From Hymenobacter artigasi (GTDB taxonomy: Bacteria; Bacteroidota; Bacteroidia; Cytophagales; Hymenobacteraceae): 64,000 bases of DNA. Both the position numbers and the translations under genes were made by a program. Under the pieces are notes generated by a model. The model searched no databases, was not told the origin of the DNA, and was given only the letters and a program-made list of their open reading frames with translations. Shown one piece after another: positions 41,338 to 49,358 of this stretch; position 1 is the first letter of the stretch; every line of letters starts with the position of its first letter. The stretch spans positions 220,941-284,940 of the forward strand of contig NZ_JAAVTK010000007.1 in NCBI RefSeq assembly GCF_012275535.1, given 5' to 3'.

Positions 41338-41415
41338 CCTGGCTTGGATACAGTTACTTCTGCGCCAGTGCTTACAACAGCTTCATTCTGAATTAAATGT
41401 ATTGCATTTAAATCG

Positions 41416-42126
41416 TCACACCTCTCTTTCAGCCACCGCTGCTACTGCAGAAGCGCTTATGGCCGAAACAGCGGGGCGCAGCTGCAGCCTGGCATCCACC
41501 ACTACGGCCAGCAGCGCGCCGGCCACCGGCCCTGCCACATATACCCACCAGTCCATCCAGATACCGCTGAGCAGGGCTGGGGCCAGCGAGCGGGCCGGGT
41601 TCATGCTCGCGCCCGTGAGGGGCCCGGCCACCAGTGCCTCCAGCGCCACCGTGACGCTGATGGCCAGCCCCGCCAGCATGCCCACTTCCTTGGAGCCCGA
41701 GGTAACCCGGAAAATCACCAGCATGAGCCAGAAGGTGAGGAAGGTTTCGATGCCCAGCGCCTGCCAGGGGCCATGGGCCGGCAGCGTCGCGCCCAGGTCC
41801 GAGCCCGGGGTGGCAATCAGCTTCACCAGCCCGCTGCCCACGGCCGCGCCGGCCAGTTGCGCCAGCACGTAAGGCAGCACCCGCCGCCCCTCAAACCGGC
41901 CCATGGCCCAGAAGGCCACCGTCACGGCCGGGTTCACGTGCGCGCCGCTGGTTTCGCCCAGGCTCTGGATGATGATGAACACCACCAGCCCAAAGGCCGC
42001 CGCCACGCCGCCGTGCCCCAGCGCGTGGGTCTGGGCATCGACGACGGCCGCGCCGGTCCCAAAAATCAGTAGAATGGCCGTGCCCAGCATCTCGGCCAGC
42101 AGGCAGGTTCGGAGCGTCGGCTGCAT
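41416..42126 (-). CDS. Aquaporin/aquaglyceroporin (MIP channel) in an arsenic operon
   Basis: 236 residues from the ATG at 42124-42126. Six membrane helices are seen, with both channel-lining boxes: SGAHVNPAVTVAF and TGASMNPARSLAPAL. The start codon shares one base with the TAA of the acetyltransferase gene (TAATG), so translation is coupled. In Sinorhizobium and many other bacteria a MIP channel next to arsR and arsC lets the arsenite made by ArsC flow out of the cell down its gradient, in place of an ArsB or Acr3 pump. No such pump is in this operon. It could also carry methylated arsenicals, glycerol or water. Confidence 0.9.
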   Translation of the reverse strand: MQPTLRTCLLAEMLGTAILLIFGTGAAVVDAQTHALGHGGVAAAFGLVVFIIIQSLGETSGAHVNPAVTVAFWAMGRFEGRRVLPYVLAQLAGAAVGSGLVKLIATPGSDLGATLPAHGPWQALGIETFLTFWLMLVIFRVTSGSKEVGMLAGLAISVTVALEALVAGPLTGASMNPARSLAPALLSGIWMDWWVYVAGPVAGALLAVVVDARLQLRPAVSAISASAVAAVAEREV

Positions 42127-42635
42127 TAGTTTTCCGTCGGGTTCGTAGTGCCCACCACGGCGCTGCGGCGCTCCAGCAGCAGGGTGTCGTGCCACGCGCC
42201 GCGCAACTGGCCGATGCGCTCGCGCCGCCCCACCTGCCGGAAACCCACGGCCTGGTGCAGCCGCACGCTGGCCGTGTTTTCGGGGAAAATGCCGGCCTGC
42301 AAGGTCCACAGACCGTTTTGTTCCGATTCGGCCACCAGTGCTTTCATCAGGGCCAGCCCCACGCCACGCCCCCGGGCCGCCGCGGCCACATACACGCTCA
42401 CCTCGGCCACGCCCGCATACACGCAGCGCCCCGAAACCGGCGAAAGGGCCACCCAGCCCAGCACGGTGCCGGTTTCATCGGTGGCTAGGAGGCGGCAGGT
42501 GGACAAGTGGCCGGTATCCCAGGCCTGCCAGGTGGGCGGCTCGGTGGTGAAAGTGGCCATGCCGGTGGCCATGCCCTCGGCGTAGATGGCGCGCACCGCC
42601 GGCCAGTGCTCAGCCACCAGGGGAAGAATGGTCAT
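42126..42635 (-). CDS. GNAT acetyltransferase, ArsN/phosphinothricin-acetyltransferase-like
   Basis: 169 residues. The pattern AIYAEGMATGMATFTTEPPT, VAEVSVYVAAAARGRGVGLA (acetyl-CoA pyrophosphate loop RGRGVG), WTLQAGIFPENTASVRLHQA and VGFRQVGRRERIG is that of phosphinothricin N-acetyltransferases. ArsN proteins of this type in ars operons acetylate the arsenical antibiotic arsinothricin. Location between arsC and the channel, with coupled translation to the latter, fits that. Glufosinate-type or other amine substrates remain possible. Confidence 0.85.
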   Translation of the reverse strand: MTILPLVAEHWPAVRAIYAEGMATGMATFTTEPPTWQAWDTGHLSTCRLLATDETGTVLGWVALSPVSGRCVYAGVAEVSVYVAAAARGRGVGLALMKALVAESEQNGLWTLQAGIFPENTASVRLHQAVGFRQVGRRERIGQLRGAWHDTLLLERRSAVVGTTNPTEN

Positions 42636-42677
42636 GGAGAGGAAGAGGAAAGGTGATAAGGATTGTGATGTTAAGCA

Positions 42678-42775
42678 AGAACGTCATGCCGAGCGCTGCG
42701 AAGCATCTTTACTGCGGTAGTAATTGATTTTACTATGGCGGCAAAGATGCTTCGCAGCGCTCCGCATGACGTTCT
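42678..42775. repeat. Inverted repeat inside the arsenic operon
   Basis: AGAACGTCATGCCGAGCGCT opens a 33-base arm (42678-42710), mirrored with one mismatch at 42743-42775 around a 32-base loop. It belongs to the same broad family as 18825-18930 and begins about 42 bases beyond the acetyltransferase start. It would form a stem in the operon mRNA between arsC and the acetyltransferase gene. Confidence 0.92.
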
Positions 42776-42790
42776 GATAGCGCGTCACCC

Positions 42791-43213
42791 CTAAAACTCG
42801 GTCCGCACAAAATCCCGGGCGTAGGCCTTCACTTGGTCGCGCACACTCCGGAACTGGTCCATTATTTCCGCCTCGGTGCCGGTTGCTTTGGCCGGGTCGG
42901 GGAAGTTGTGGTGCAGCTTTTTGGCCGTTGAGGGAAACACCGGGCACACCTCGTTGGCATGGTCGCACACGGTGATGACGTAGTCGAAAGGCACGGCGGC
43001 GTATTCGTCTACATGGTTGCTGGTGTGGGCCGAAATGTCCACGCCATCCTCGGCCATCACGCGCACGGCGCGGGGGTTGAGGCCGTGCACTTCCACGCCC
43101 GCGCTGTACACGGCTGCCCGCTCGCCCAGCTCCTGCGCCAGGTAGCCATGTAGCAGCTGGCTGCGGCAGGAGTTGCCGGTGCACAGCACCAGGATGTTTT
43201 TCTTATCAGACAT
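42791..43213 (-). CDS. arsC: Arsenate reductase, thioredoxin-coupled LMW-phosphatase type
   Basis: 140 residues from the ATG at 43211-43213. The phosphatase-like loop is LCTGNSCRSQ (Cys11, Cys16, Arg17). Cys83 and Cys90 in VCDHANEVCPVFP match the shuttle cysteines of staphylococcal pI258 ArsC (Cys82 and Cys89), so this is the thioredoxin-dependent type, not a simple tyrosine phosphatase. FDYVITVCD and HHNFPDPAKA also fit. It reduces arsenate to arsenite. It is the third gene of the operon. Confidence 0.94.
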   Translation of the reverse strand: MSDKKNILVLCTGNSCRSQLLHGYLAQELGERAAVYSAGVEVHGLNPRAVRVMAEDGVDISAHTSNHVDEYAAVPFDYVITVCDHANEVCPVFPSTAKKLHHNFPDPAKATGTEAEIMDQFRSVRDQVKAYARDFVRTEF

Positions 43214-43256
43214 AAAGTTGCTGAAAATCAATGCGAATGAAAGGGTTTAGCAGTTT

Positions 43257-43718
43257 CTAGCAGCACCCGCCGCCCGGCGTGCAGGCCGCCATCTGCAGCT
43301 GGGGCAGGGCAAATTGCTGGTCGGCCGGAATGCCGCAGGCATCCTGCGCCAGGCAGGCGGTTTGCTTGGCCGTGAGCCGGAAATCAGTCCCATCAAAGGC
43401 CAGCCCGAACTTGCCGATGGTGGCCTGCTGGTACTCTACTTCGATATCCAAATCCTCGCGGCCCAGGATTTTTTCCGACAGCTTCAGGATGTTCAGAAAT
43501 TTCTGCGGGGCCAGCCGGTGGTCGTAGTCGCCGGCCTCCCAGAGCTGGAAGTTGGCCACCGTTTCGCGCCGTTCCACGCCGCCGCAGTCGATAAAATGCT
43601 TGCTCACCAGCCCTACCTCCGTCACGTGGAAATGGGCGGGCAGGGAAGTGCCATCGGGCAGCCGGAAGCTCACGGCACTCAGGCCGTTCAGGGCCTCTTT
43701 CATCTCAGATATTTTCAT
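43257..43718 (-). CDS. DUF6428-type protein of arsenic operons
   Basis: 153 residues from the ATG at 43716-43718 (MKISEMKEALNGLSAVSFRL). PDGTSLPAHFHVTEVGLVSK holds two His near a predicted strand, ETVANFQLWEAGDYDHRLAP follows, and the tail ends MAACTPGGGCC with three Cys. The layout and place in the operon match DUF6428, which I know only from arsenic clusters of Bacteroidota. The Cys-rich end could bind As(III), but that is inference. It lies 61 bases after arsR and 43 before arsC. Confidence 0.78.
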   Translation of the reverse strand: MKISEMKEALNGLSAVSFRLPDGTSLPAHFHVTEVGLVSKHFIDCGGVERRETVANFQLWEAGDYDHRLAPQKFLNILKLSEKILGREDLDIEVEYQQATIGKFGLAFDGTDFRLTAKQTACLAQDACGIPADQQFALPQLQMAACTPGGGCC

Positions 43719-43779
43719 GATGGTGTGATTGATTGGGTGAAAAATGGATGTTGAGAAAAGGCGCGGGTTGCCAGGCGGC

Positions 43780-44130
43780 TCAGCAGCAGCTGGGGGCGGC
43801 AGTAGGGGCGAGGGCCACAACGGGCACCTCCGCCAGCAAATCGCCGAGCAGCTGCCGGGCCACGGTCCAGCCGGCCGCGTCCAGGCAGTAGCACACGCGC
43901 GGCCCGTCTACCTCGCCCTGCACCAGCCCGGCGGCCTTCAGCTCCTTCAGGTGTTGCGATACGGTGCTTTGCGACAGGGGCAGCTCCAGCACCAGCTCGC
44001 CGCACACGCAGGCTTGGCGTTGGGCCAGCAGACGCACAATAGCCACCCGCGCCGGGTGCCCCAGGGCTTTGGCAATGGCCGCCAGCCGCTGCTCGGCCGC
44101 CGTGAACTCGGCTCGCTTATGTATGGCCAT
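43780..44130 (-). CDS. arsR: ArsR-family metalloregulator
   Basis: 116 residues. A winged helix-turn-helix with recognition segment LPLSQSTVSQHLKELKAAGL. Cys41 and Cys43 in QACVCGEL align with the As(III)-sensing CxC of classic ArsR (ELCVCDL). A further Cys pair ends the protein (PSCC) and a Cys-Tyr-Cys lies in RVCYCLDAAG. The protein represses the operon until As(III) or Sb(III) binds. It is the first gene; an operator-like sequence is just upstream. Confidence 0.93.
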   Translation of the reverse strand: MAIHKRAEFTAAEQRLAAIAKALGHPARVAIVRLLAQRQACVCGELVLELPLSQSTVSQHLKELKAAGLVQGEVDGPRVCYCLDAAGWTVARQLLGDLLAEVPVVALAPTAAPSCC

Positions 44131-44144
44131 GAGGGAGATAATTT

Positions 44145-44175
44145 GCTTATCGTCGATTTACGATTATAAAGGTAC
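44145..44175 (-). promoter_or_regulatory. Putative ArsR operator and promoter
   Basis: ATCGTCGATTTACGAT at 44149-44164 is an imperfect dyad (ATCGT...ACGAT), and TAAAGGTA at 44167-44174 is the reverse complement of TACCTTTA, one base off the -7 consensus. The dyad lies just downstream of that motif, where a repressor would block initiation. Confidence 0.5.
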
Positions 44176-44496
44176 GAGGTTTGCTTTATTCTATTTTCAT
44201 CGTCCCGGTATTTCTTGAAATAGTTAAATTAAATAATTGCTAACAATAATCAGCTTGTTATTTTTAAAATGCAAGTGAGTGATAATTTTGTGGCGCAGTA
44301 ATTGCCCTTGGGTAATTACCAGACGTGTTTGCTGCCTGTGAGCTTTGCCGGGAATGCCTTTTTTAAGTTTTTAATTATGCCTGCCAGCATATTTATTTTA
44401 TTTACAAAAGCCAATTCCGGTAAAACTTTCGTAGATTAGTCTGTTGCTAGCCTTTCCGGCCTGGCGTTTATCCTCTACTCTTTATTCCCTCGCAAC
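44176..44496. other. AT-rich intergenic region between divergent genes
   Basis: About 320 bases with many A/T runs (for example TTTTTAAGTTTTTAATTATG and TATTTATTTTATTTAC), unlike the surrounding GC-rich genes. It lies between arsR (leftwards) and the TonB-domain gene (rightwards). I see no ORF with coding character, no clear palindrome and no exact -7 motif. Confidence 0.5.
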
Positions 44497-44949
44497 ATGC
44501 TGAATCCTTTACGCTTTCTACTTGGTGTTGGCCTGCTGGGCTTGCTGGCCACCGGCCAGAGCCTGGCGCAAACCGGCCCCAACCCGGCTGCCCCCACCAG
44601 CCCCCTGTCCCCGGCGGCCATTAAGCCCGATTCGGTGTTCATCAACCCGGAGGTGCGCCCGCAGTTTGTGGGGGGAGATAAGGCCTTTATGGCTTACCTC
44701 AGCAAGAATATTCACTACCCGCAGCAGGCGTTGCAGCGGCGGGTATCGGGACGCGTAATGGTCAACTTCATCCTCAGCGCCCAGGGCCGGGTGCAGGATG
44801 CCCACGTAGTAAGCGGCCCCGGCAACGGCCTCAACGACGAAGCCCTGCGCCTGGTGTGGCTGATGCCAGCCTGGGAGCCCGCCCGCTCCAACGGCCAGCC
44901 CGTGCGCGTGGCCTGCACCGTGCCCATCTCCTTCAACACAGAACGATAG
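44497..44949 (+). CDS. Secreted TonB C-terminal domain protein
   Basis: 150 residues. The signal peptide ends SLAQ, followed by a Pro/Ala linker. PQFVGGDKAFMAYLSKNIHY, PQQALQRRVSGRVMVNFILS, GRVQDAHVVSGPGNGLNDEA and LVWLMPAWEPARSNGQPVRV form the TonB C-terminal fold. Because it has a cleavable signal and no N-terminal anchor, it is not a usual energy-transducing TonB. It may bind plug domains or act as a free periplasmic module. A perfect palindrome follows its stop. Confidence 0.85.
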   Translation: MLNPLRFLLGVGLLGLLATGQSLAQTGPNPAAPTSPLSPAAIKPDSVFINPEVRPQFVGGDKAFMAYLSKNIHYPQQALQRRVSGRVMVNFILSAQGRVQDAHVVSGPGNGLNDEALRLVWLMPAWEPARSNGQPVRVACTVPISFNTER

Positions 44950-45015
44950 GTAAACTGGCAAATGAGTAACTGAGTAAGTTTAAAAATTTACTCAGTTACT
45001 CATTTGCCAGTTTAC
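44950..45015. terminator. Perfect 28-bp palindrome between convergent genes
   Basis: GTAAACTGGCAAATGAGTAA opens a 28-base arm (44950-44977), exactly mirrored at 44988-45015 around a 10-base AT-rich loop. It begins directly after the TonB-domain stop (TAG 44947-44949) and contains the stop codon of the convergent BamA-like gene (TAA at 45012-45014 on the reverse strand). It may terminate both, though there is no T-run. Confidence 0.8.
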
Positions 45016-46943
45016 TGATAAGGTGCCGTGCCGGGTGGCCCGAGGCCAAAATCGTTGAACGTAACCGTTTCGCGGGTCGATTCAAACATTTTGATGCCGT
45101 TGGGCGTGGCCAGACCGCGCGGGTAGTAGCCGATGAGCAACTGAAACGTGCGCAGGGCCGTGAACTCGTTGCGAAAGCGCAGGCCCAGGCCAAAGGCCGT
45201 GTAGGGCGAATTGGCGAAGGGCGTGCCGCCCCGGGGCTGGTCGCTCACCCAGGCCGCGTCGGCGAAGGCAATGCCGGCCAGCCGAAAGCCCAGGAGCGAA
45301 AGCGGCGTAAAAAGCGTGGTTTCGTAGTTCACCACGAAGCGGCTGGTGGCGATGATGGGCTGCCCCGGCGAGAACCCGCGCAAGCCCCGGTCGTTGGTGA
45401 TGCCCTGGAGCAGGTCGCCGGGGTTGCGGTTCAGGCCAATGGTGCCCCGGCTGCTGAGAAAGTGCCGGTACTGCCAGTTGCCTATTTGGTAGAGCCTGGT
45501 GAAGGCCGTTAGCTCGGTGCCCAGCAGGCCCTGCTGCCACACGCGGGGCTGGTTCACGGTCTGAAACGACCCAAAATCGACGGCTCCGTATAGGTAGCTG
45601 CCCCTGGCGCTGAAGCTGGCCGCCGCAATGCGCGCATTGAAGTAGCGGCGCGGCAGCACACTATTCACATCGTAGCCCGCCGTGAAGCTCATCAGCGTGC
45701 CCGTGGGCACGTCCTCGGTGCGGCCAAAGCCGAACAGGTACCGGGCCTTATAATAGCGGCGCACCGAATAGCCCACCGTGCCCAGCAGCAGCGTACCGTT
45801 GTGGTAGTCCGGCGGCGGAGCGTCGGTAGGCTGGGGGGTAACGGTGAAGTTGGTGTTGATGACGCGGGCCGCCACGATGATGCGGCCCGGGTTTTCGTAG
45901 CCCAGGTCGTAGGAGCGCAGGCGCAGGGCGCGGCCCACCCACGCATCCTGCACGTAGTTGCGCAGGGGGTAGAGCACGTACTGCTGCCCAGCGGGCGGGG
46001 CCTGCAGGCCCACGTTCTGGTCGTAGGCATTGAAGCTGATGGCTCCGGCGTAGCGGGTGCTGGGCGAGTAGAAGTCGCGGGTGAGCGACACTCCGGCCGA
46101 GCGGTAGTTGTTTTCGTTGCGGTAGCGGGCCTGCGCGAAGAGAAAATGCCGAAACGGAGCCGTGTAGCTGCCCTGGTAGGCCCAGGTTTGGGGCAGGTCG
46201 CGGCCGTAGCTATAGGAGTTGGCCAGCTGGTGGCCCTGGCCCAGGAAATTGTCGTCGCCGGCCGTGATGACGCCCGACGTGGCCGTGCCCACCTCCACGC
46301 CGGCCGTGATGCTGAACACGTCCTTGGTTAATACCTCAATATCAACACTATCCCGGGTGGTGGTGCGTTCGTTCACCAGCACGCGGGCATCCAGGATTTC
46401 GGGCGTCTGGCGCAGCAGGCGCTCCGATTCGGCCAGAGCCTGGGGCTCCAGCTGCTGGCCCGAGCGGAACAGCAGCACCTGCCGGATGCGCGAGCGGGCC
46501 GTTTTGATGTGCAGCGCATTGCCCCCCTTCTCGAGCACGGTGCGCGGCACCCGGGCCGAGTCCGCAAGGTTGTAGCCAAAGGCATCGAGCGTGCGAATGT
46601 TGATGCGCCGCACGATTTTGAAGTTGTGGCGGTCGAACTGCCGGTCCAGCAGCACGGCATCGAGGCCGGCCTGCTCCTCCTGCCGCCGCGTGAAGTTGAA
46701 TAGGGCCGAAGCCGCGCGGCCGGCAATGGTTTTGCGGCGCGAGTAGGCTTGCAGCCGGTTCAGCAGCCGCTGCTCGTCGAAGCGCTGGCGCAGGGAGTCG
46801 GGCCGCTGGGGCAGGATTTCCAGCTTGGCCTTCAGCGAATCGGGCGGCACCGCCGAGCGCGGGTCGAACGACTGCGCGCGCGCCGGCCCGGCCAGCAGGC
46901 CCAGCAGCAAAAACACAAGCAGGACAGGACCGCGGAAATTCAT
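45012..46943 (-). CDS. BamA/Omp85-like outer-membrane protein with a single POTRA
   Basis: 643 residues from the ATG at 46941-46943 (MNFRGP); an ATG four codons upstream is also possible. The signal peptide ends ARAQ. One POTRA-like segment is visible (KIVRRINIRTLDAFGYNLAD, LLRQTPEILDARVLVNERT and DSVDIEVLTKDVFSI). The C-terminal barrel has Omp85-type motifs, including a conserved loop with LRGFSPGQP (an RGF-type motif) and the closing strand block. Unlike BamA it has one POTRA rather than five, so it may insert or export a specific client. It is convergent with the TonB-domain gene. Confidence 0.85.
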   Translation of the reverse strand: MNFRGPVLLVFLLLGLLAGPARAQSFDPRSAVPPDSLKAKLEILPQRPDSLRQRFDEQRLLNRLQAYSRRKTIAGRAASALFNFTRRQEEQAGLDAVLLDRQFDRHNFKIVRRINIRTLDAFGYNLADSARVPRTVLEKGGNALHIKTARSRIRQVLLFRSGQQLEPQALAESERLLRQTPEILDARVLVNERTTTRDSVDIEVLTKDVFSITAGVEVGTATSGVITAGDDNFLGQGHQLANSYSYGRDLPQTWAYQGSYTAPFRHFLFAQARYRNENNYRSAGVSLTRDFYSPSTRYAGAISFNAYDQNVGLQAPPAGQQYVLYPLRNYVQDAWVGRALRLRSYDLGYENPGRIIVAARVINTNFTVTPQPTDAPPPDYHNGTLLLGTVGYSVRRYYKARYLFGFGRTEDVPTGTLMSFTAGYDVNSVLPRRYFNARIAAASFSARGSYLYGAVDFGSFQTVNQPRVWQQGLLGTELTAFTRLYQIGNWQYRHFLSSRGTIGLNRNPGDLLQGITNDRGLRGFSPGQPIIATSRFVVNYETTLFTPLSLLGFRLAGIAFADAAWVSDQPRGGTPFANSPYTAFGLGLRFRNEFTALRTFQLLIGYYPRGLATPNGIKMFESTRETVTFNDFGLGPPGTAPYQ

Positions 46944-47223
46944 TTGGGGACGCAACGCCGCAAATTACGAAAAGGAGCCGGGCGCGGCCAGTTCCGGGTT
47001 TGGCTGGTGGTTGGGTGCTAAACTGCGGCCAACGCACACGGCCAAAATGCGGCCAGCGTGCGCGCCACGCCAAACGGCGGTTGAGGTTTACTAAAAATCA
47101 CGACTCAGCGACCACGTATATTTTACCAGGGAAAGAAACTATTTCCAATAAAATTAGCTTAAATCATAGTGCCCGTTTGGGTGCTGATTCGTAATTTTAA
47201 GGCCGAAAGCAACGTCCCGCCGC

Positions 47224-48492
47224 ATGAACGAGCGCATTCAGGAGAAACTAAGCATATTAGCTGACGCGGCCAAGTACGATGCCTCGTGCAGCAGCAGCGG
47301 CGGCAAGCGTAAAAACGAAAGCAAAGGCCTGGGCAACGCCGAGGGAATGGGCATTTGCCACAGCTACACCGAGGACGGCCGCTGCGTGAGCCTGCTCAAA
47401 ATCCTGCTCACCAACCACTGCATCTTCGACTGCGCCTACTGTGTCTCGCGCCGGAGCAACGACGTGAAGCGCGCCGCCTTTACCGTGGATGAAGTGGTGG
47501 ACCTCACCATCAATTTCTACCGCCGTAATTATATCGAAGGGCTGTTTCTGAGCTCCGGCATCTTCTCCAGCCCCGACTACACGATGGAGCGCCTGGTGCG
47601 CATCGTGAAAAAGCTGCGCACCGAGCACCGGTTCAACGGCTACATCCACGTCAAAACCATTCCCGGTGCGAGCGAGGAGCTGATTGCCGAGGCCGGCCTC
47701 TACGCCGACCGCCTCAGTGTGAACATCGAGCTGCCCTCGGAGCTGGCCCTCACCACGCTGGCCCCGGAAAAAAACTACCAGGAAATCCTGACCCCGATGG
47801 CCCAGATTCGGGACGGCATTATCCAGAATAAGGAGGAGAAGGCGCTGTTTAAGAAAGTGCCCGGCTTCGCCACCGCCGGCCAGAGCACCCAGCTCATTGT
47901 GGGGGCCAGCGCCGAAACGGATTTGCAAATCATCAAGCTCACCGACAGCCTGTACCAGGGCTACGGCCTGAAGCGCGTGTACTACTCCGGCTACATCCCC
48001 GTGACCGACGATGCCCGCCTGCCGCAGGTGACGCAGCCGCCCGTCATCCGCGAGCACCGCCTGTACCAGACCGACTGGCTGATGCGCTTCTACGGCTTCC
48101 AGGCCGATGAAATCCTCGACCCCGCCCACCCGCACCTCGACCTCGAAATCGACCCCAAGCTGGCCTGGGCCCTGCGCAATCGCCACGTTTTCCCCGTCGA
48201 TGTGAACGTGGCCGACTACGAGATGATACTGCGCATTCCCGGCGTGGGCGCGCGCTCGGCCAAGCGCATCATCGCGGCCCGCCGCTTCGCCACGCTCGAC
48301 ATGGAAACCCTGCGCCAGCTGGGCGTGGTGCTCAAGCGCGCCAAGTATTTCCTAACCTGCCGGGGCGAGCACCAGCCCGTTATCGGCGAGCTGACCGAGC
48401 AACAGGTGCGCCGCCAGATTCTGTTCGGGGCCGGTTCGGTGCGCTCAGCCCTGGTCACGCAGCAGCTCGATTTATTCGCCCAAGCCTCCTGA
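47224..48492 (+). CDS. Radical SAM protein with C-terminal HhH (TIGR03916-type, linked to a DNA-metabolism partner)
   Basis: 422 residues. The iron-sulfur motif is Cys66-x3-Cys70-x2-Cys73 in NHCIFDCAYCVSR. N-terminal conserved pieces are AKYDASCSSSGGKRK and GICHSYTEDGRC, adding Cys22, Cys45 and Cys54. The barrel contains FLSSGIFSSPDYTMERLVRI and RLSVNIELPSE. Near the C-terminus LRIPGVGARSAKRIIAARRF is a helix-hairpin-helix of the DNA-binding kind. This matches the 'putative DNA modification/repair radical SAM' family, whose genes normally sit beside a DUF4130/TIGR03915 gene. Here that partner is at 50806. The reaction is unknown. Confidence 0.93.
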   Translation: MNERIQEKLSILADAAKYDASCSSSGGKRKNESKGLGNAEGMGICHSYTEDGRCVSLLKILLTNHCIFDCAYCVSRRSNDVKRAAFTVDEVVDLTINFYRRNYIEGLFLSSGIFSSPDYTMERLVRIVKKLRTEHRFNGYIHVKTIPGASEELIAEAGLYADRLSVNIELPSELALTTLAPEKNYQEILTPMAQIRDGIIQNKEEKALFKKVPGFATAGQSTQLIVGASAETDLQIIKLTDSLYQGYGLKRVYYSGYIPVTDDARLPQVTQPPVIREHRLYQTDWLMRFYGFQADEILDPAHPHLDLEIDPKLAWALRNRHVFPVDVNVADYEMILRIPGVGARSAKRIIAARRFATLDMETLRQLGVVLKRAKYFLTCRGEHQPVIGELTEQQVRRQILFGAGSVRSALVTQQLDLFAQAS

Positions 48493-48589
48493 TTCCGTAA
48501 TGCAAGCCGATTTCAACGCTGAATTTTCCACCGCGCAGCTGCACCCCGGCCACTTGGGCGGCGTGCAGCACGACATCCTTTTTTCTGTC

Positions 48590-48778
48590 ATGAAAGTCAT
48601 TCATCGCCAGCCCGAAAATATTGTTCGGCCCGTCATCGCGTCTTCCGACAAAGTGAACCGGCTCTCATGCTGCTGCCGCATCAGCGAGCTGATGCCGCTG
48701 GTGCGCCAGCTGCACGACGAAGCCCGCGCCCGCCACGAAGCCCGCCGCCACGGCGAGCAGCGCCAGCAGGCGGCGTAA
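48590..48778 (+). CDS. Possible small basic protein
   Basis: 62 residues from ATG 48590; an ATG at 48500 in the same frame adds 30 residues of poorer codon use. It reads MKVIHRQPENIVRPVIASSD and then NRLSCCCRISELMPLVRQLH before ending in a Glu/Arg/His-rich helix. The triple Cys and charged helix are the only features. Codons are mostly GC-ended, as in real genes here. It lies between the radical SAM gene and the 49359 gene. Confidence 0.35.
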   Translation: MKVIHRQPENIVRPVIASSDKVNRLSCCCRISELMPLVRQLHDEARARHEARRHGEQRQQAA

Positions 48779-48895
48779 GGCCGGCATACCCACGGGGGCG
48801 CTTGCTGCGTGGTTGCACCGGGCGTTTGGACGCTGCCGGGCCGTCGTGGTTTGGCGACGGCCCGACGGCCGCCGCTTGTATGCAGAATTGAAGGT

Positions 48896-48957
48896 AGCCG
48901 GGTCGTCCGGCAGTGGCTTGCTCATCTGGTAGCAAGTCACTGCCGGACGACCCGGCT
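48896..48957. repeat. Inverted repeat, CCGGGTCGTCCGGCAGTG family
   Basis: AGCCGGGTCGTCCGGCAGTG with GCTTGCT (48896-48922) is mirrored with one mismatch at 48931-48957 around eight bases. The rest of the 48779-49358 gap has small hairpins (GCAGCCGC...GCGGCTGC near 49170) and no clear gene. It marks the left side of the insert between the radical SAM gene and its partner. Confidence 0.9.
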
Positions 48958-49358
48958 TTGTATTGATGGGGTGGCAAATCGAGCGAATCCACCCAGGTTG
49001 CCTTGGGCAAAAGGGGCGCCGGCTTCGGTAGTATAAGTGACTTTCACCTACCTTAATACAGCAGTGGATAGGGTGAAAACGCCGTTTTTGGTTGTGCCTA
49101 TACGCTTATTGCACACGGGCGGCGCTTGCCATTAATGCGGTTGAGTGCGGCAGGGAGCAACTATACGCAGCCGCTAAAGGCGGCTGCTCGCAGGCAGCTA
49201 ATTACGCCGCACGCACAAGATTATCGGCAGGAATAATACCCGGTACAGGCGGCTGCAACCCCCACCTGACTGGCTCCATTGGCCTAACGCATGCCCGGGG
49301 TCATCCTTTTTTTCGGCATCCAATAATTATTTCTCTTACCAATTTTCCCAAAATTCCC

